The notes beneath the pieces are model-generated. The model searched no databases. It was not told the origin of the DNA and saw nothing but the letters and a program-made list of their open reading frames with translations. The position numbers and the translations under genes are program-made. DNA of 64,000 bases from JBGQMW01 sp963769845 (GTDB lineage: Archaea > Thermoproteota > Bathyarchaeia > Bathyarchaeales > Bathycorpusculaceae): the NCBI GenBank assembly GCA_963769845.1, contig CAVYNL010000033.1:62001-126000 (forward strand), written 5' to 3'. Positions 8,891 through 17,362 of this stretch are shown here, piece after piece (the stretch's first letter is position 1; every line of letters starts with the position of its first letter).

Positions 8891-10270
8891 ATGTCCTCCC
8901 CGATAATGCTGGCAAAACCAGAAGAAATCGACACCCCTGAAAAGCGGGGAAAATACACGGCCACGATAATAGGATGCGAACAGACCGGAATATTCCAAGC
9001 AATCCTTTTCGCGGACGCAGGGTTCAAAACAATATGCGTTGACACGGACCCGACCAAAATCAACAACATCACAAAGTGCAAACTGACCGGTTTCAAAGGC
9101 GACGCGGAAAGCAGAATCCGCGGCTATGTGAAAACAGGCCTCTTGAACGCGACAACAGACATGAAAAAAGCAGTTTCCCAAAGCGACATCATAGCAATAA
9201 CAATCCCCACCAAGATTGACTCCAAGAAAAAACCCGACTATTCAGAAATAAGAAACACGTGCAAAATCATAGGCTCAAACCTGCGGGGCGGCTCATTAAT
9301 ATTCAACATGAGCATAGCAGGAATCGGCGTTACCGAAGGCATAGTCAAAGAAACACTGGAGAACGCTTCTGGCTACAAAGCAGGAACCCATTTCGCCGTA
9401 GTCTATGCCCCGACCTCACCATCGCGCTGTTCAACGTTTGAAGCAGTCAAAGAGTGCCAGCGAATCGCAGCAACATCAGACAAAAGAGGCCTGCAGGCAG
9501 GGGCAGCAACCCTCGAATCACTCACGAAGAAAACAGTGTGCACAACAGAAAACACGAGAACGGCAGAAGCAGCAATTCTGTTCGAAATTGCGCGAGAAGA
9601 CTCCGAGACCGCGGTAGCAAACGAATTGGCATGCTTATGCGAAAAACTCGGCGTAGACTGCCTCGAGGCACAAAAACTCATGAATCATAATTGTAACTAC
9701 CAAATGCTTCCGCTCGGTGAGGTGAACCGACACATCGACGAAGAAGCATACATCCTGCTGGAAGACGCTGAAAACCTTAACGTGAAACTCAGGTTACCTG
9801 CCGCGGCAAGAGAAATCAACGAGGAAACGGCAAAACACACAGCCAACCTCGCAAAGGATGCCCTGAGAAACTGTGGAAAAACTCTGAAAAGAGCAAGAGT
9901 TGTCCTGCTCGGAATCTCTCAAACACTCAATGCACGAGGACCCGCATCTCGTGTTGTCAGAGAAATCGCCGAAACATTCGAAACCAGAGGAGCCAAGCTC
10001 AGCGTCTACGACCCATACTTCTCAGAGAGAGAATTGGCAGAATTCCAGCACAACCCAAGAAAGACCCTTAGCGAAAACTTGGAAGGCGCAGATTGTATCG
10101 TCTTACTGGTCGCTCATGAACAGTTCAAGAACCTGAGCTTGAACAGGCTGAAACACATGATGAAGATGCCCGCGGCAATAGTTGATCTCACGGGAACGTT
10201 TGAACCCGACAAAGTTGAAAAGGAAGGCTTCACATACCGAGGACTGGGAAGAGGAGTCTGGACCAAATGA
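8891..10270 (+). CDS. divergent UDP-sugar 6-dehydrogenase-like protein
   Basis: It has the three-domain layout of UDP-glucose/GDP-mannose/UDP-ManNAc dehydrogenases: N-terminal Rossmann (TATIIGCEQTGIFQA), a central dimerisation segment and a C-terminal UDP-binding domain (VVLLGISQTLNARGPASRVV, then SVYDPYF). It is degenerate in two places. The nucleotide loop is G-C-E-Q-T-G instead of GxGxxG. Where the family has the catalytic GG-x-C-x-P-K-D loop, this protein has NHNCNYQMLPLGEVNRH. It may act on an unusual substrate, or be a non-catalytic or reduced-activity paralogue. It overlaps the next gene by 4 bp (ATGA), so translation is coupled. Confidence 0.75.
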   Translation: MSSPIMLAKPEEIDTPEKRGKYTATIIGCEQTGIFQAILFADAGFKTICVDTDPTKINNITKCKLTGFKGDAESRIRGYVKTGLLNATTDMKKAVSQSDIIAITIPTKIDSKKKPDYSEIRNTCKIIGSNLRGGSLIFNMSIAGIGVTEGIVKETLENASGYKAGTHFAVVYAPTSPSRCSTFEAVKECQRIAATSDKRGLQAGAATLESLTKKTVCTTENTRTAEAAILFEIAREDSETAVANELACLCEKLGVDCLEAQKLMNHNCNYQMLPLGEVNRHIDEEAYILLEDAENLNVKLRLPAAAREINEETAKHTANLAKDALRNCGKTLKRARVVLLGISQTLNARGPASRVVREIAETFETRGAKLSVYDPYFSERELAEFQHNPRKTLSENLEGADCIVLLVAHEQFKNLSLNRLKHMMKMPAAIVDLTGTFEPDKVEKEGFTYRGLGRGVWTK

Positions 10271-11214
10271 AGAAAATCGGCGTAGCAGTCATAGGAACCG
10301 GCTTCTGGGGGAAGAACCACGCAAGAGTCTACAAGGAACTTGCAGAAACCGAACTCGTCGCCATCTGCGACATAGACCCCCAGAGAGCAAAAGCCGTGGC
10401 TGACCAATTTGGAGCGAAACCTTACACGAGCGCTGCCCAAATGCTCAGAAACAAGGACATCGAAGCAGTAAGCGTCTGCACGTGGTCAACCGTCCTTGCC
10501 AAAGAAGCAACAAAAGCCGTTCAAGCAGGCAGGCACGTTCTTGTGGAAAAACCCATGGCAGCAAACGTAAAGCAAGCAGAGAACCTGCTAAAGAAAGCTG
10601 AAAAAGAAGGAGTACACCTGACCGTAGGCTTCCTCATGCGTTTCATCCCAGGACTACAACACATCAAAAAAGCAGTCCAAGACAAAACAATAGGAGAACT
10701 CGTGTGCGCCTCAGGAAAGAGAGTCTCCCAATGGCCTGAAAGAATAGGAGACGTCGGTGTAGTCAAGGACACAGCCATCCACGACATCGACATTATGCTG
10801 CACCTGTTCAATGAAGACCCAGTGGCTGTTTACGCAAAAACTGGAAGCATGAGACACATAAGGTACGAAGACTATGCGCAGATAATGCTAACGTTTAAGG
10901 GTGGAAAAAGCGCGTTCATCGAATCCAACTGGCTAACACCGTATAAAACCCGCATCCTCATTGCCACAGGCAGCGAAGCTATCATGAACCTAGACTATAT
11001 CACCCAAGAACTGACGGTTGAGAACGCAAAAGAAACCCTGAAACCCAGATACCCAATGCAGGAACCGCTGAAACTTGAACTTCAGCACTTCGCAAACTGC
11101 ATCATGAAAAAGGACAAACCTCTGATAACAGGACTCGACGGACTGAAAGCATTGAGAATAGCGGAATCAGCGCTGAAGTCATCGGCCACAGGCAGAATAG
11201 TCAAACTCGAATAG
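10267..11214 (+). CDS. Gfo/Idh/MocA-family sugar oxidoreductase
   Basis: A 315-residue NAD(P)-dependent sugar dehydrogenase. Rossmann motif VIGTGFWGKNHARVY is at the N-terminus, the catalytic lysine is in VEKPMA (about residue 97) and the conserved HDIDIMLHLF follows. It is last in the sugar-nucleotide operon, with its start overlapping the stop of the UDP-sugar dehydrogenase-like gene. In such contexts the family often oxidises the 3-OH of a UDP-sugar on the way to aminated uronic acids (WlbA-type), which would fit surface polysaccharide or glycoprotein glycan synthesis; this is inference from neighbours. Confidence 0.88.
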   Translation: MKKIGVAVIGTGFWGKNHARVYKELAETELVAICDIDPQRAKAVADQFGAKPYTSAAQMLRNKDIEAVSVCTWSTVLAKEATKAVQAGRHVLVEKPMAANVKQAENLLKKAEKEGVHLTVGFLMRFIPGLQHIKKAVQDKTIGELVCASGKRVSQWPERIGDVGVVKDTAIHDIDIMLHLFNEDPVAVYAKTGSMRHIRYEDYAQIMLTFKGGKSAFIESNWLTPYKTRILIATGSEAIMNLDYITQELTVENAKETLKPRYPMQEPLKLELQHFANCIMKKDKPLITGLDGLKALRIAESALKSSATGRIVKLE

Positions 11215-11221
11215 TTCCAGC

Positions 11222-11503
11222 CTAGTTCCCGCGCTTCTTAAGGTTGAAAGGCTTACCCCCAGACAGAATCTTGTCCGGAACTTTCGCCTTCCACTTTTTC
11301 AGAAAAGGTAAATCCTCATTTTCCTTACGCAGCTCATCGGGAAGCATTTCAGGAATTTCATCACGTATCGGATACCATCTTGAACACTCAGGACAGAGAA
11401 TCATACCCTCAATCACCTCGTCCGCTTCCTCAAAAACAAGCAAATCAAGCGGATGATGTTTGTCAATGGGACACGCGAGGATCTCCATCAGCGTTTTCTT
11501 CAT
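11222..11503 (-). CDS. Trm112-like zinc-ribbon protein
   Basis: A small protein (94 residues from ATG 11503) matching the Trm112/YcaR fold: it starts KKTLMEILACPIDK and has a second CPEC, giving one zinc site, then RWYPIRDEIPEMLPDE, the family hallmark. Trm112 activates and stabilises several RNA and protein methyltransferases (Trm9, Trm11, Mtq2 types). A methyltransferase gene lies just upstream on the same strand, but of a family not known to need Trm112. GAGG is 8 nt before ATG 11503, which favours it over the in-frame TTG at 11509. Confidence 0.85.
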   Translation of the reverse strand: MKKTLMEILACPIDKHHPLDLLVFEEADEVIEGMILCPECSRWYPIRDEIPEMLPDELRKENEDLPFLKKWKAKVPDKILSGGKPFNLKKRGN

Positions 11504-11599
11504 ATGCAATTCCTCAGACCTAACTCATACCTTGAGCTATTAAACTCTTCCACGAAGAGCCACCCAAGAACAGGCCCAATTCGAACACGCCCCAGATCC

Positions 11600-12469
11600 T
11601 TAACCACCAATCTCAAGGTCCAAGACTACCTGCCACCAATGAGGCCCAGTTGACCTAACAACACGGCTGCAAAAGACTTGGAAGTTCGCTCCAAGACTCT
11701 GCAGTCCCTCAGAGACTTTTAGCTTGACCTTTTCAGCAGCATCCACGCCTTTGCCTGCATACTCAAAATCGTAGTAGTTGATCCACCCTCCTGTCTTTTT
11801 GAGTGCCAATAAGGCGCAAGGCAAGTAATCAAAAGCTTTTTCAGGCAACGGCATGATTACCCTGTCCGCAACGTGAAGAAGTCTCTCCTCGATTATTTCT
11901 TTCGCCTCTCCAAGCATCGGAACGACTTTCCCATAGACTCTGTTGATTCGCACGTTTTCTCGCATGTAGTTGAATGCTTCAGGGTTAACATCGATGGAGT
12001 AGACTTTTTCAGCATGCGAGTATTTTGCGATGATTATGGAAAAACAGCCCGCCCCCGCAAACATGTTCACGACGACCTCGCCTTTCCTAACCTGCCTGGC
12101 AATACGCATTCTTTCGTACGAAAGTCTAGGCGAAAAATAGCACTTCTCCACATCAACCGAAAAGACGCAACCTGATTCTCCGTGACGAGTTGTGGTCTTT
12201 CTTTCGCCAGCCAGATACTCCAAAGCTCGTAGCCGAAAATCGCCGCTTACGGCGCCTGTCTGTGCGAGCACCGTTTTAAGGTTCTTGTGGATCCTCAAGA
12301 TAGCTTGAGCAACTCTCTCGCCTTCTCCCCGCGAATCAAACAAGCGTATGACTGCAATATCTCCTATAATATCATACGAATTGCAGACCTTGGCTACGCT
12401 TTGCAGCATCAGCATTCTTGACAGAGTATTCTTTTCGCGTTTCCGCAAGCCTCGTCCTTCCGTGTGCAT
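11600..12469 (-). CDS. tRNA methyltransferase of the Trm5/TYW2 family
   Basis: A class I SAM methyltransferase of the Trm5/Taw2 group (289 residues). An N-terminal domain (YDIIGDIAVIRL) precedes RALEYLAGERKT and the SAM site NMFAGAGCFSIIIAK, then YSIDVNPEA. The catalytic-loop motif is MPLP in place of the commoner N/DPPY or NLP. Archaeal members methylate G37 N1 (Trm5) or transfer aminocarboxypropyl to 4-demethylwyosine (Taw2). Since a Taw1 gene lies at 20.4 kb, a wyosine-pathway role at position 37 is likely, but Trm5 and Taw2 cannot be separated safely here. The TATA element at 12490-12499 is about 26 bp from the ATG, implying a leaderless mRNA. Confidence 0.83.
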   Translation of the reverse strand: MHTEGRGLRKREKNTLSRMLMLQSVAKVCNSYDIIGDIAVIRLFDSRGEGERVAQAILRIHKNLKTVLAQTGAVSGDFRLRALEYLAGERKTTTRHGESGCVFSVDVEKCYFSPRLSYERMRIARQVRKGEVVVNMFAGAGCFSIIIAKYSHAEKVYSIDVNPEAFNYMRENVRINRVYGKVVPMLGEAKEIIEERLLHVADRVIMPLPEKAFDYLPCALLALKKTGGWINYYDFEYAGKGVDAAEKVKLKVSEGLQSLGANFQVFCSRVVRSTGPHWWQVVLDLEIGG

Positions 12470-12489
12470 TATGTTTGAAGATCTGGAAA

Positions 12490-12499
12490 CATTTAAAAG
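12490..12499. promoter_or_regulatory. shared TATA region for rpoP and the tRNA methyltransferase
   Basis: CATTTAAAAG reads as a TATA element on both strands (ATTTAAAA forward, CTTTTAAAT reverse). It lies 26 bp from the minus-strand ATG at 12469 and about 40 bp before the rpoP ATG at 12535. Confidence 0.45.
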
Positions 12500-12534
12500 C
12501 AGAATGGCTTTCCTTTGTAGGAAGGAGAATCGCC

Positions 12535-12702
12535 ATGGAAAAACCCTCCCCCGGAATTGTTTATGAATGTGTCAGGTGCGGAGCAAAGGTTCCTTCAGAG
12601 GAACTGGAAATGCGCGGGGGCGAAATAAAATGCATAATCTGCGGGTACAGGATTCTCAAAAAAGTGAAACCGCCAGTCGTTAAACGGATTCCTGCCAAAT
12701 AG
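12535..12702 (+). CDS. rpoP: DNA-directed RNA polymerase subunit P (Rpb12-like)
   Basis: A 55-residue zinc-ribbon subunit of archaeal RNA polymerase. The motif is YECVRCGAKV, then IKCIICGYRIL (two CxxC pairs), ending in the conserved basic tail VVKRIPAK. The open frame extends upstream to 12418, but ATG 12535 is preceded by GGAAGGAGA and gives the family's usual size. It is divergent from the Trm5/TYW2-type gene across a short shared promoter. Confidence 0.9.
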   Translation: MEKPSPGIVYECVRCGAKVPSEELEMRGGEIKCIICGYRILKKVKPPVVKRIPAK

Positions 12703-12776
12703 AAGGAAAAAAATAAGGGCAAGCGATGACCCGCGAAACACGCTGCTGCTTCTGTTTGTGAGCCCTCATCTCACGC

Positions 12777-13073
12777 TTAGAAGATTTCTTTCTCACCGAG
12801 CTTGCGTAGCGCTTTGCCGTGGAGCTTTATAGTCGGACCCACGACCTCGTCCAGCCTTTTTTCAACCGTTTTCCTCTTTATGGTTTCTCCGCAGACTCCT
12901 CTGGGCAGCAGTCGTCTCTTTGTGCAGAGCGCGAATGAACAGTTGGCGACGCTACACATTTCTTCAGTCCACCTGCACCATACGCCGTCTTCGCGGTAGA
13001 CGTTGGAGCTTTTAGCGCATTTGAAGGATTCACATTTTGCAGAACAATTCTTGACCTGTGCCAAGGTTTGCAC
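12777..13073 (-). CDS. small cysteine-rich protein, unknown function
   Basis: A 98-residue protein with ten cysteines, most in the first 60 residues (CSAKCESFKC, then VWCRW, MCSVANCSFALC, GVCG), followed by a basic helical C-terminus. The Cys spacing suggests one or more zinc or iron-sulfur sites. No family is recognised. An overlapping frame (12878-13126) is also open, but it lacks this ordered Cys pattern. It stands alone between rpoP and the surface protein gene and has no evident operon partner. Confidence 0.6.
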   Translation of the reverse strand: MQTLAQVKNCSAKCESFKCAKSSNVYREDGVWCRWTEEMCSVANCSFALCTKRRLLPRGVCGETIKRKTVEKRLDEVVGPTIKLHGKALRKLGEKEIF

Positions 13074-13164
13074 GACCTTTGACTATTCCTTTCAACAAAA
13101 TTCACGATAGCAAGTACTTTGTCCAAGGACTACTCTTCACATGAGTTAATATAAACTTTTTTCC

Positions 13165-15291
13165 CTAAGACTCCTTATCCGAACTCTTACTTTCAACCTT
13201 CTGATGTCTCGCCCTTCTCATCCTATAGACTTCCAACACCACGACCAACATCACCGTCACAATGACTAGCAATGCTATGATAAACTGGCTGGTATCAACA
13301 AGGAATCCGCCTAGACTAACAAACCTGTCAAGCTTGACATTGACAGTCATTGAAGACTCGACCGTCTGTTCCACGGCTGCTGTCGGGTCAGTCTGATCTC
13401 CCATGTAGACTCCGATCTGGAAGTCGCCCCCGACCATGTTGTTGAAAGTCGACGTTCCGTCGCCCTGCGTTGCCATTGAAATCGGGCTGAGACCTTGTCT
13501 CTGCAGGGTAACCTTCACATTCGCCAGACCTTGACCGAAAAAGTCAGTCACCTTGACCGTCACTGTCAGACCGTAGAGGCTGCACGTGAGACTGACGTTC
13601 TGATTCTGGAAAAGCTCAACACTCGTCTCGTTGAGCTCCAGCCCGTTGCTGTCAAAAACAGCTACTGTGTAGTTGCCCAATGCGGAGGTAAAGGTCGCCG
13701 CACCGTTTGCGTCTGTGGTGCGCTGACTGTAGAGACCGCCCAACGCTTCTTGGATCTTCACCACGACGCCTCCAAGAGGCTGACCGTCTCCCCTGCTGAC
13801 GTTAACCTGCAAAGAGTAGGCCGGGCACACGAACGTTACATTCACCCATGGAACCAGGCTTCCGCTCGCATTCAACAGTTGCGGTATTGGCATGAAGTCA
13901 AAGGGCACACCATACCGAGACACGTTCAAACCATAGGTGAAGTTCGGCAGCAGAGAATAAGCGACAACGCTGCCCGTGATATCAGTTGTGAGTGACCTGT
14001 TTTCAGAGGTCGAATTCAAGAACACCTTAGCCTCAGGAATACCCAGTTGATCGCCATCGGCAATCGCTACAACGGTTATTCCGATGTTCGTGAGGTTGCA
14101 CTCGAGTTCCGTCGCCGAAGGACCAGTGACTTCGAAATCGCGTGTGCCAACTCTTTGGGATAAGTAGTATCCGTCCAGCGTGAAGTTTCCAATCTCAAGC
14201 GTCAAAACCGCTTCTCCTGTTGAATTGGTCATGACACTAGTCAAAGCTGTTCCGTTCTCATAAGGTCTGACTTCGACGGTCTGTACAGCGTTTCCAGCCA
14301 AGTTCTTGGCGGTCACATCGACCGCAAATCCCGGAACGGTGAAGCTCTGCGTGTCCGTCGGGTTCTTCACGGTGGCGTTGGCGGACGTGGAAACGATGCT
14401 CACCGTGTAGGTTCCTATCGAAGCGTTTGGAGGGACAATGAAATCGATAGAGTGAACGATGCCAGACGAGTCTGCTGTCAAGTTGAAGGAGCTCCGCGCA
14501 TTCGTTCCAGTGATTGTCATATTGACGGCCTCATTCGGTTGGTAGACAGCCTTAACGTCGACTGGCTGAAGCCTATGATACTCGGTCGCGTTCGTAAGGC
14601 CGACGTAGAAAGCTCCCGTGGCAAGAGTGCTGTTAAAGGAAACGCCATAGTTTCCCACTAAGGATGTTTTGTTACCCACGAAATTGTCCGGATACACGAC
14701 GCTCGCTGAACCAGTTCCCAAGGATGAAGTCGTAAGGTTCACCATCGTCGCAAGCGATTGGTTGTTGGGAGCAACGACGCTAACATCCGCTGCATAAGTC
14801 TTGCTTGCATCACCCCCTGTGATATTTGCCCAGATCTGTACCGAGTCGCCCTGCTGAAGTTGTCGCGGACTCTCCGGAACCACAACGTTCAAAGAATAAG
14901 CAGCGGTCACACTGAAAGTGCTTGACACATTGTCCCCTGTCGCCACGTCAACCACCTTCACTGTATGGTTACCGCCAAAGGTTTCAGGAACCACAAAAGT
15001 TGCGTTGACACTGTTCCCGGAAGCATTCCCGCTCGCAACAACAGAATCATCAAACCGTATCTCGTATCTTCCACCAGCCGTGGTCAGGTTTGAGGAAACC
15101 TGCACGCTGGCCCCGATATTTCCTTGGGGAGGAGTCACCGAGAACAAGTTCATCGTTGCCACAGCACCGGGCAAGAATGAAAGAGGCATCACAACCGCTG
15201 CCAGCACGAGAAATAAACACGTCAACTGCGTGATTTTGAGCCGAACCTTCAAACGTTTTCCCTCATCAAATACATTCAAGATTGTGAACAT
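13165..15291 (-). CDS. large secreted/membrane-anchored surface protein with Ig-like and carboxypeptidase-regulatory-like repeats
   Basis: About 708 residues. A signal peptide (basic start, then ITQLTCLFLVLAAVV) is followed by an extracellular region of beta-sandwich repeats: segments such as VSVVAPNNQSLATMV and several PEGA/CarboxypepD_reg-like units (GQPLGGVVVKIQEALGG, GQGLANVKVTLQ, GIPEAKVFLNS). The many N-x-S/T sites fit N-glycosylation. It ends in one transmembrane helix (FIIALLVIVTVMLVVVLEVY) and a charged cytoplasmic tail, so it is anchored N-out/C-in. The upstream ATG at 15309 abuts a TATA element (about 15311-15319), so ATG 15291 is preferred, as a leaderless start. The function is unknown: adhesion, cell-surface scaffold or S-layer-associated. 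Confidence 0.8.
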   Translation of the reverse strand: MFTILNVFDEGKRLKVRLKITQLTCLFLVLAAVVMPLSFLPGAVATMNLFSVTPPQGNIGASVQVSSNLTTAGGRYEIRFDDSVVASGNASGNSVNATFVVPETFGGNHTVKVVDVATGDNVSSTFSVTAAYSLNVVVPESPRQLQQGDSVQIWANITGGDASKTYAADVSVVAPNNQSLATMVNLTTSSLGTGSASVVYPDNFVGNKTSLVGNYGVSFNSTLATGAFYVGLTNATEYHRLQPVDVKAVYQPNEAVNMTITGTNARSSFNLTADSSGIVHSIDFIVPPNASIGTYTVSIVSTSANATVKNPTDTQSFTVPGFAVDVTAKNLAGNAVQTVEVRPYENGTALTSVMTNSTGEAVLTLEIGNFTLDGYYLSQRVGTRDFEVTGPSATELECNLTNIGITVVAIADGDQLGIPEAKVFLNSTSENRSLTTDITGSVVAYSLLPNFTYGLNVSRYGVPFDFMPIPQLLNASGSLVPWVNVTFVCPAYSLQVNVSRGDGQPLGGVVVKIQEALGGLYSQRTTDANGAATFTSALGNYTVAVFDSNGLELNETSVELFQNQNVSLTCSLYGLTVTVKVTDFFGQGLANVKVTLQRQGLSPISMATQGDGTSTFNNMVGGDFQIGVYMGDQTDPTAAVEQTVESSMTVNVKLDRFVSLGGFLVDTSQFIIALLVIVTVMLVVVLEVYRMRRARHQKVESKSSDKES

Positions 15292-15329
15292 GTGTAACAC
15301 TGGGAGCATTTTAAACTTTACCTTTTATC

Positions 15330-15482
15330 CTACAGCTTTATCTTTTGTTTTCGTTTCCTGAACAGTTTGGGCGCGTCCATGTCAGTGGCGTATTCGAAGC
15401 CTACTTCCAGCAGTTTGCACGCTTCTTCCAGCCATCCTAACGTAGAATCAATGTTGCCCTTATCCCAGGGGGCAGGGGCGCC
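15330..15482 (-). pseudogene. C-terminal relic of an archaeal tyrosine recombinase/integrase
   Basis: The minus strand reads ...WLEEACKLLEVGFEYA, then TDMDAPKLFRKRK, and stops at 15330. This resembles, from memory, the C-terminal end of archaeal XerA/SSV-like integrases (EACKLIE-GFEYV-D-G-KLFRKRK). An in-frame stop lies just upstream (about 15483), and the preceding sequence is open only in another frame (FFQEVLKILSSCKAP), so the gene is degraded and lacks its catalytic part. It marks a former mobile element next to the accessory genes at 15.9-18 kb. Confidence 0.45.
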
Positions 15483-15942
15483 TTACAGCTGCTCAGAATC
15501 TTCAAAACCTCTTGAAAAAACGACTTTTCTTCGAAAGACGTGGCTGGCTCTTCCTTCTCGCTACTTTCTCAAGTGATTTGTGAGGGTGTTGTGGGTGGTT
15601 TCTGAGTCCGAACAGAGCCCACCAAGAGCTTCCTTCGTAAAAAACAGCCTTCTCCTAGCCCAACTCTGGAAAGAAATTTCTGCACGCACTGTTGAAGTAA
15701 GTCTTTTCCCAGATGTTGAGAAAGGCGAGGTGCTTGTTGATTCTCGCAGGGATGAAGGTTTTTAGCGTTAGAAAAGTAGGGGGAGGGGTCAACGTTGTCT
15801 GGTCGTGAGCTCAACAACGTGGGGTCTACCGTCGTATTTTAGTCCACGCTACACGCATTCACACATATGGAACTGTTCAGTTTATGATTTTGCGGAAAAG
15901 TTATAGCTGGAATCGAATCGATTAGGTCATGAGGAGTTGCTT
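15483..15942. other. gap without a recognisable gene
   Basis: Short frames on both strands are open (for example 15580-15765 forward), but none has a family signature or a convincing ribosome site. It is probably decayed DNA continuing from the integrase relic. A TATA-like AGTTTATGAT near 15879-15888 would serve the gene at 15943. Confidence 0.4.
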
Positions 15943-16287
15943 GTGTCGGAGTCTATAGTTGTGACTTGGACTTTGATCAAAGGTCGATTTGAACAACATG
16001 AAGAAAGCATTAAGAAGAACATGGACTACTGGCGCAAGAACGCTAAGCGTTTCAAGCTGAAATCGATGAGATACTTTGCGCAAGCTTTAGGAGGCTACTC
16101 ATTTCACTATGGAAGCGTGCTGATCTTCGAGTTTGAGACTCTTAATGACTGGGAGACGTTCAGAACACACATCGAGGAGAACGAAAAGGCATTTGCGTTG
16201 AAAGAGCAGTGGCTCGACTGCATTGACGTGAAGACCCTTAGAATAGTCGAATGGCAAGAGAGACAGAGAGGGGCTTGGCTGGAGTAA
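15943..16287 (+). CDS. small alpha/beta protein, possibly dimeric alpha-beta barrel fold
   Basis: A 114-residue protein. The pattern of a strand (IVVTWTLIKG), a long basic helix, strands (SVLIFEFE), then a helix (WETFRTHIEENEKAFAL) and a final strand (KTLRIVEWQ) resembles ABM/NIPSNAP-type dimeric alpha-beta barrels, but no signature residue confirms it. GTG 15943 lies 6 nt after GAGGAG, so it is preferred over the in-frame TTG at 15937. The stop codon overlaps an ATG of the next gene frame (TAATG at 16285-16289), suggesting cotranscription with the membrane protein that follows. Confidence 0.6.
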   Translation: MSESIVVTWTLIKGRFEQHEESIKKNMDYWRKNAKRFKLKSMRYFAQALGGYSFHYGSVLIFEFETLNDWETFRTHIEENEKAFALKEQWLDCIDVKTLRIVEWQERQRGAWLE

Positions 16288-16322
16288 TGAGGACACTATG
16301 TCATGCTTGCTGTGTGCTGATA

Positions 16323-16817
16323 ATGATTGATATACAGACAGTCTCGATAGGTGTTGCTTCTGCAAGTGTTGTCGTTGGAGTCATATATTATGCATCTCAG
16401 CTTAGGCATCAGACCAAGACAAGACAAACAGACCTTGTTATGAGATTGTATGCTACGTTCAGTAGCAACGAGTTTCAAGATGCATGGACAAAAGTAAGGA
16501 AGAGAGCCAGCGACTTTGAGAGCATAGATGACATTTATGACTTCGACAAGAAAGTTGGACTTCGAGAAGTCAATCAAGTGTGCTTGTTCTTTGAGGGCGT
16601 AGGCATTCTACTTCAAAGAAAACTTGTAGACACCACAATGATTGAAGACTTGTTTGGTGGAGCAATCGCAAGGACATGGGAAAACGTTAAGACAGGAGTG
16701 ACAAAAGCCAGACAGCAACTAAATGACCCAACAATATACTATTACTTTGAATACCTCTACAACGAAATGAAGAAAAGAGAACAGAAGCTTCAGCAATCAA
16801 CTGCTAAGGTGGAGTAG
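16323..16817 (+). CDS. DUF4760-like membrane protein, copy 1
   Basis: A 164-residue protein with one N-terminal transmembrane helix (VSIGVASASVVVGVIYYAS) followed by a basic RHQTKTRQTDLVMRLY and a helical cytoplasmic domain. It ends in YLYNEMKKREQKLQQS. A paralogue lies at 38927-39421. The proteins align end to end with roughly half of positions matching by eye, but their last 52 coding bases are identical. The layout (one TM helix plus a helical domain about 150 residues long) matches DUF4760-type proteins, of unknown function. In-frame starts exist at 16251 and 16287; 16323 matches the paralogue. Confidence 0.7.
   Translation: MIDIQTVSIGVASASVVVGVIYYASQLRHQTKTRQTDLVMRLYATFSSNEFQDAWTKVRKRASDFESIDDIYDFDKKVGLREVNQVCLFFEGVGILLQRKLVDTTMIEDLFGGAIARTWENVKTGVTKARQQLNDPTIYYYFEYLYNEMKKREQKLQQSTAKVE
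16749..16800 (+). repeat. 52-bp exact repeat, copy 1 (inverted relative to 38935-38986)
   Basis: The 52 bases encoding the C-terminal tail of the 16323 gene are identical, with no silent change, to the reverse complement of 38935-38986 in its paralogue. The flanks diverge at once on both sides. Confidence 0.9.
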
Positions 16818-16825
16818 ACAGACCT

Positions 16826-17362
16826 GTGAGGTTTGATGTTGGCTGTGATTTGGATGAGTTCAGAAGATACCAAAGGAATAGTGGTATTCACGAGTATCTG
16901 AGGTGGGTTGGAGTCACTGATGTAGTCTATGGAGAGCTTGGACCGATTGAAGTAGCTCATATCGAGAGGGATCCGTCTCATCTGATTGTTTGGAGAGAGG
17001 GTAGTGAGATAATTGGTCATGTCATATGGCATGAAGAAAGAGTTGACGGTTTCAGACTGCCAGGAGAAGAAGAGGTAAGAATGGTTTTGGAGAGGCTTCT
17101 TGGAGAAAAGAAGGATTTTGTTGAACTCCATACGGTCTGGTTAGAGGAAAAGCATAGGGGAAAGGGGTATGGCAAGAAATTCTTCGAGTTCTTCGAAGAC
17201 TTTGCTAAAAGAAGAGGTTTTGACTCGATAGTATACTATAGTGGCAATCCTGCTGCCATAGACATATGTAGAAAGAGAGGATACAAAGAAGACATCCTGT
17301 CTTATCCAGAAAAGGAGAAATGGCACGTATTCTATCTTTCACTTCTTTCTGCAGATAAATAG
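16826..17362 (+). CDS. GNAT-family N-acetyltransferase
   Basis: A 178-residue acetyltransferase of the GNAT fold. The acetyl-CoA pyrophosphate loop is HRGKGYGKKFFEF (about residues 110-122), followed by IVYYSGNPAAIDICRKRGY, the conserved final strand and helix. It starts with GTG 8 bp after the stop of the DUF4760-like gene, so these accessory genes are probably cotranscribed. Its 3' end overlaps the methyltransferase gene of the opposite strand by 24 bp. The substrate is unknown. Confidence 0.85.
   Translation: MRFDVGCDLDEFRRYQRNSGIHEYLRWVGVTDVVYGELGPIEVAHIERDPSHLIVWREGSEIIGHVIWHEERVDGFRLPGEEEVRMVLERLLGEKKDFVELHTVWLEEKHRGKGYGKKFFEFFEDFAKRRGFDSIVYYSGNPAAIDICRKRGYKEDILSYPEKEKWHVFYLSLLSADK

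Noticed and set aside
15580..15765. 61-codon plus-strand frame in the integrase-relic gap
   Set aside because: No family signature, no ribosome site and competing open frames on the other strand.
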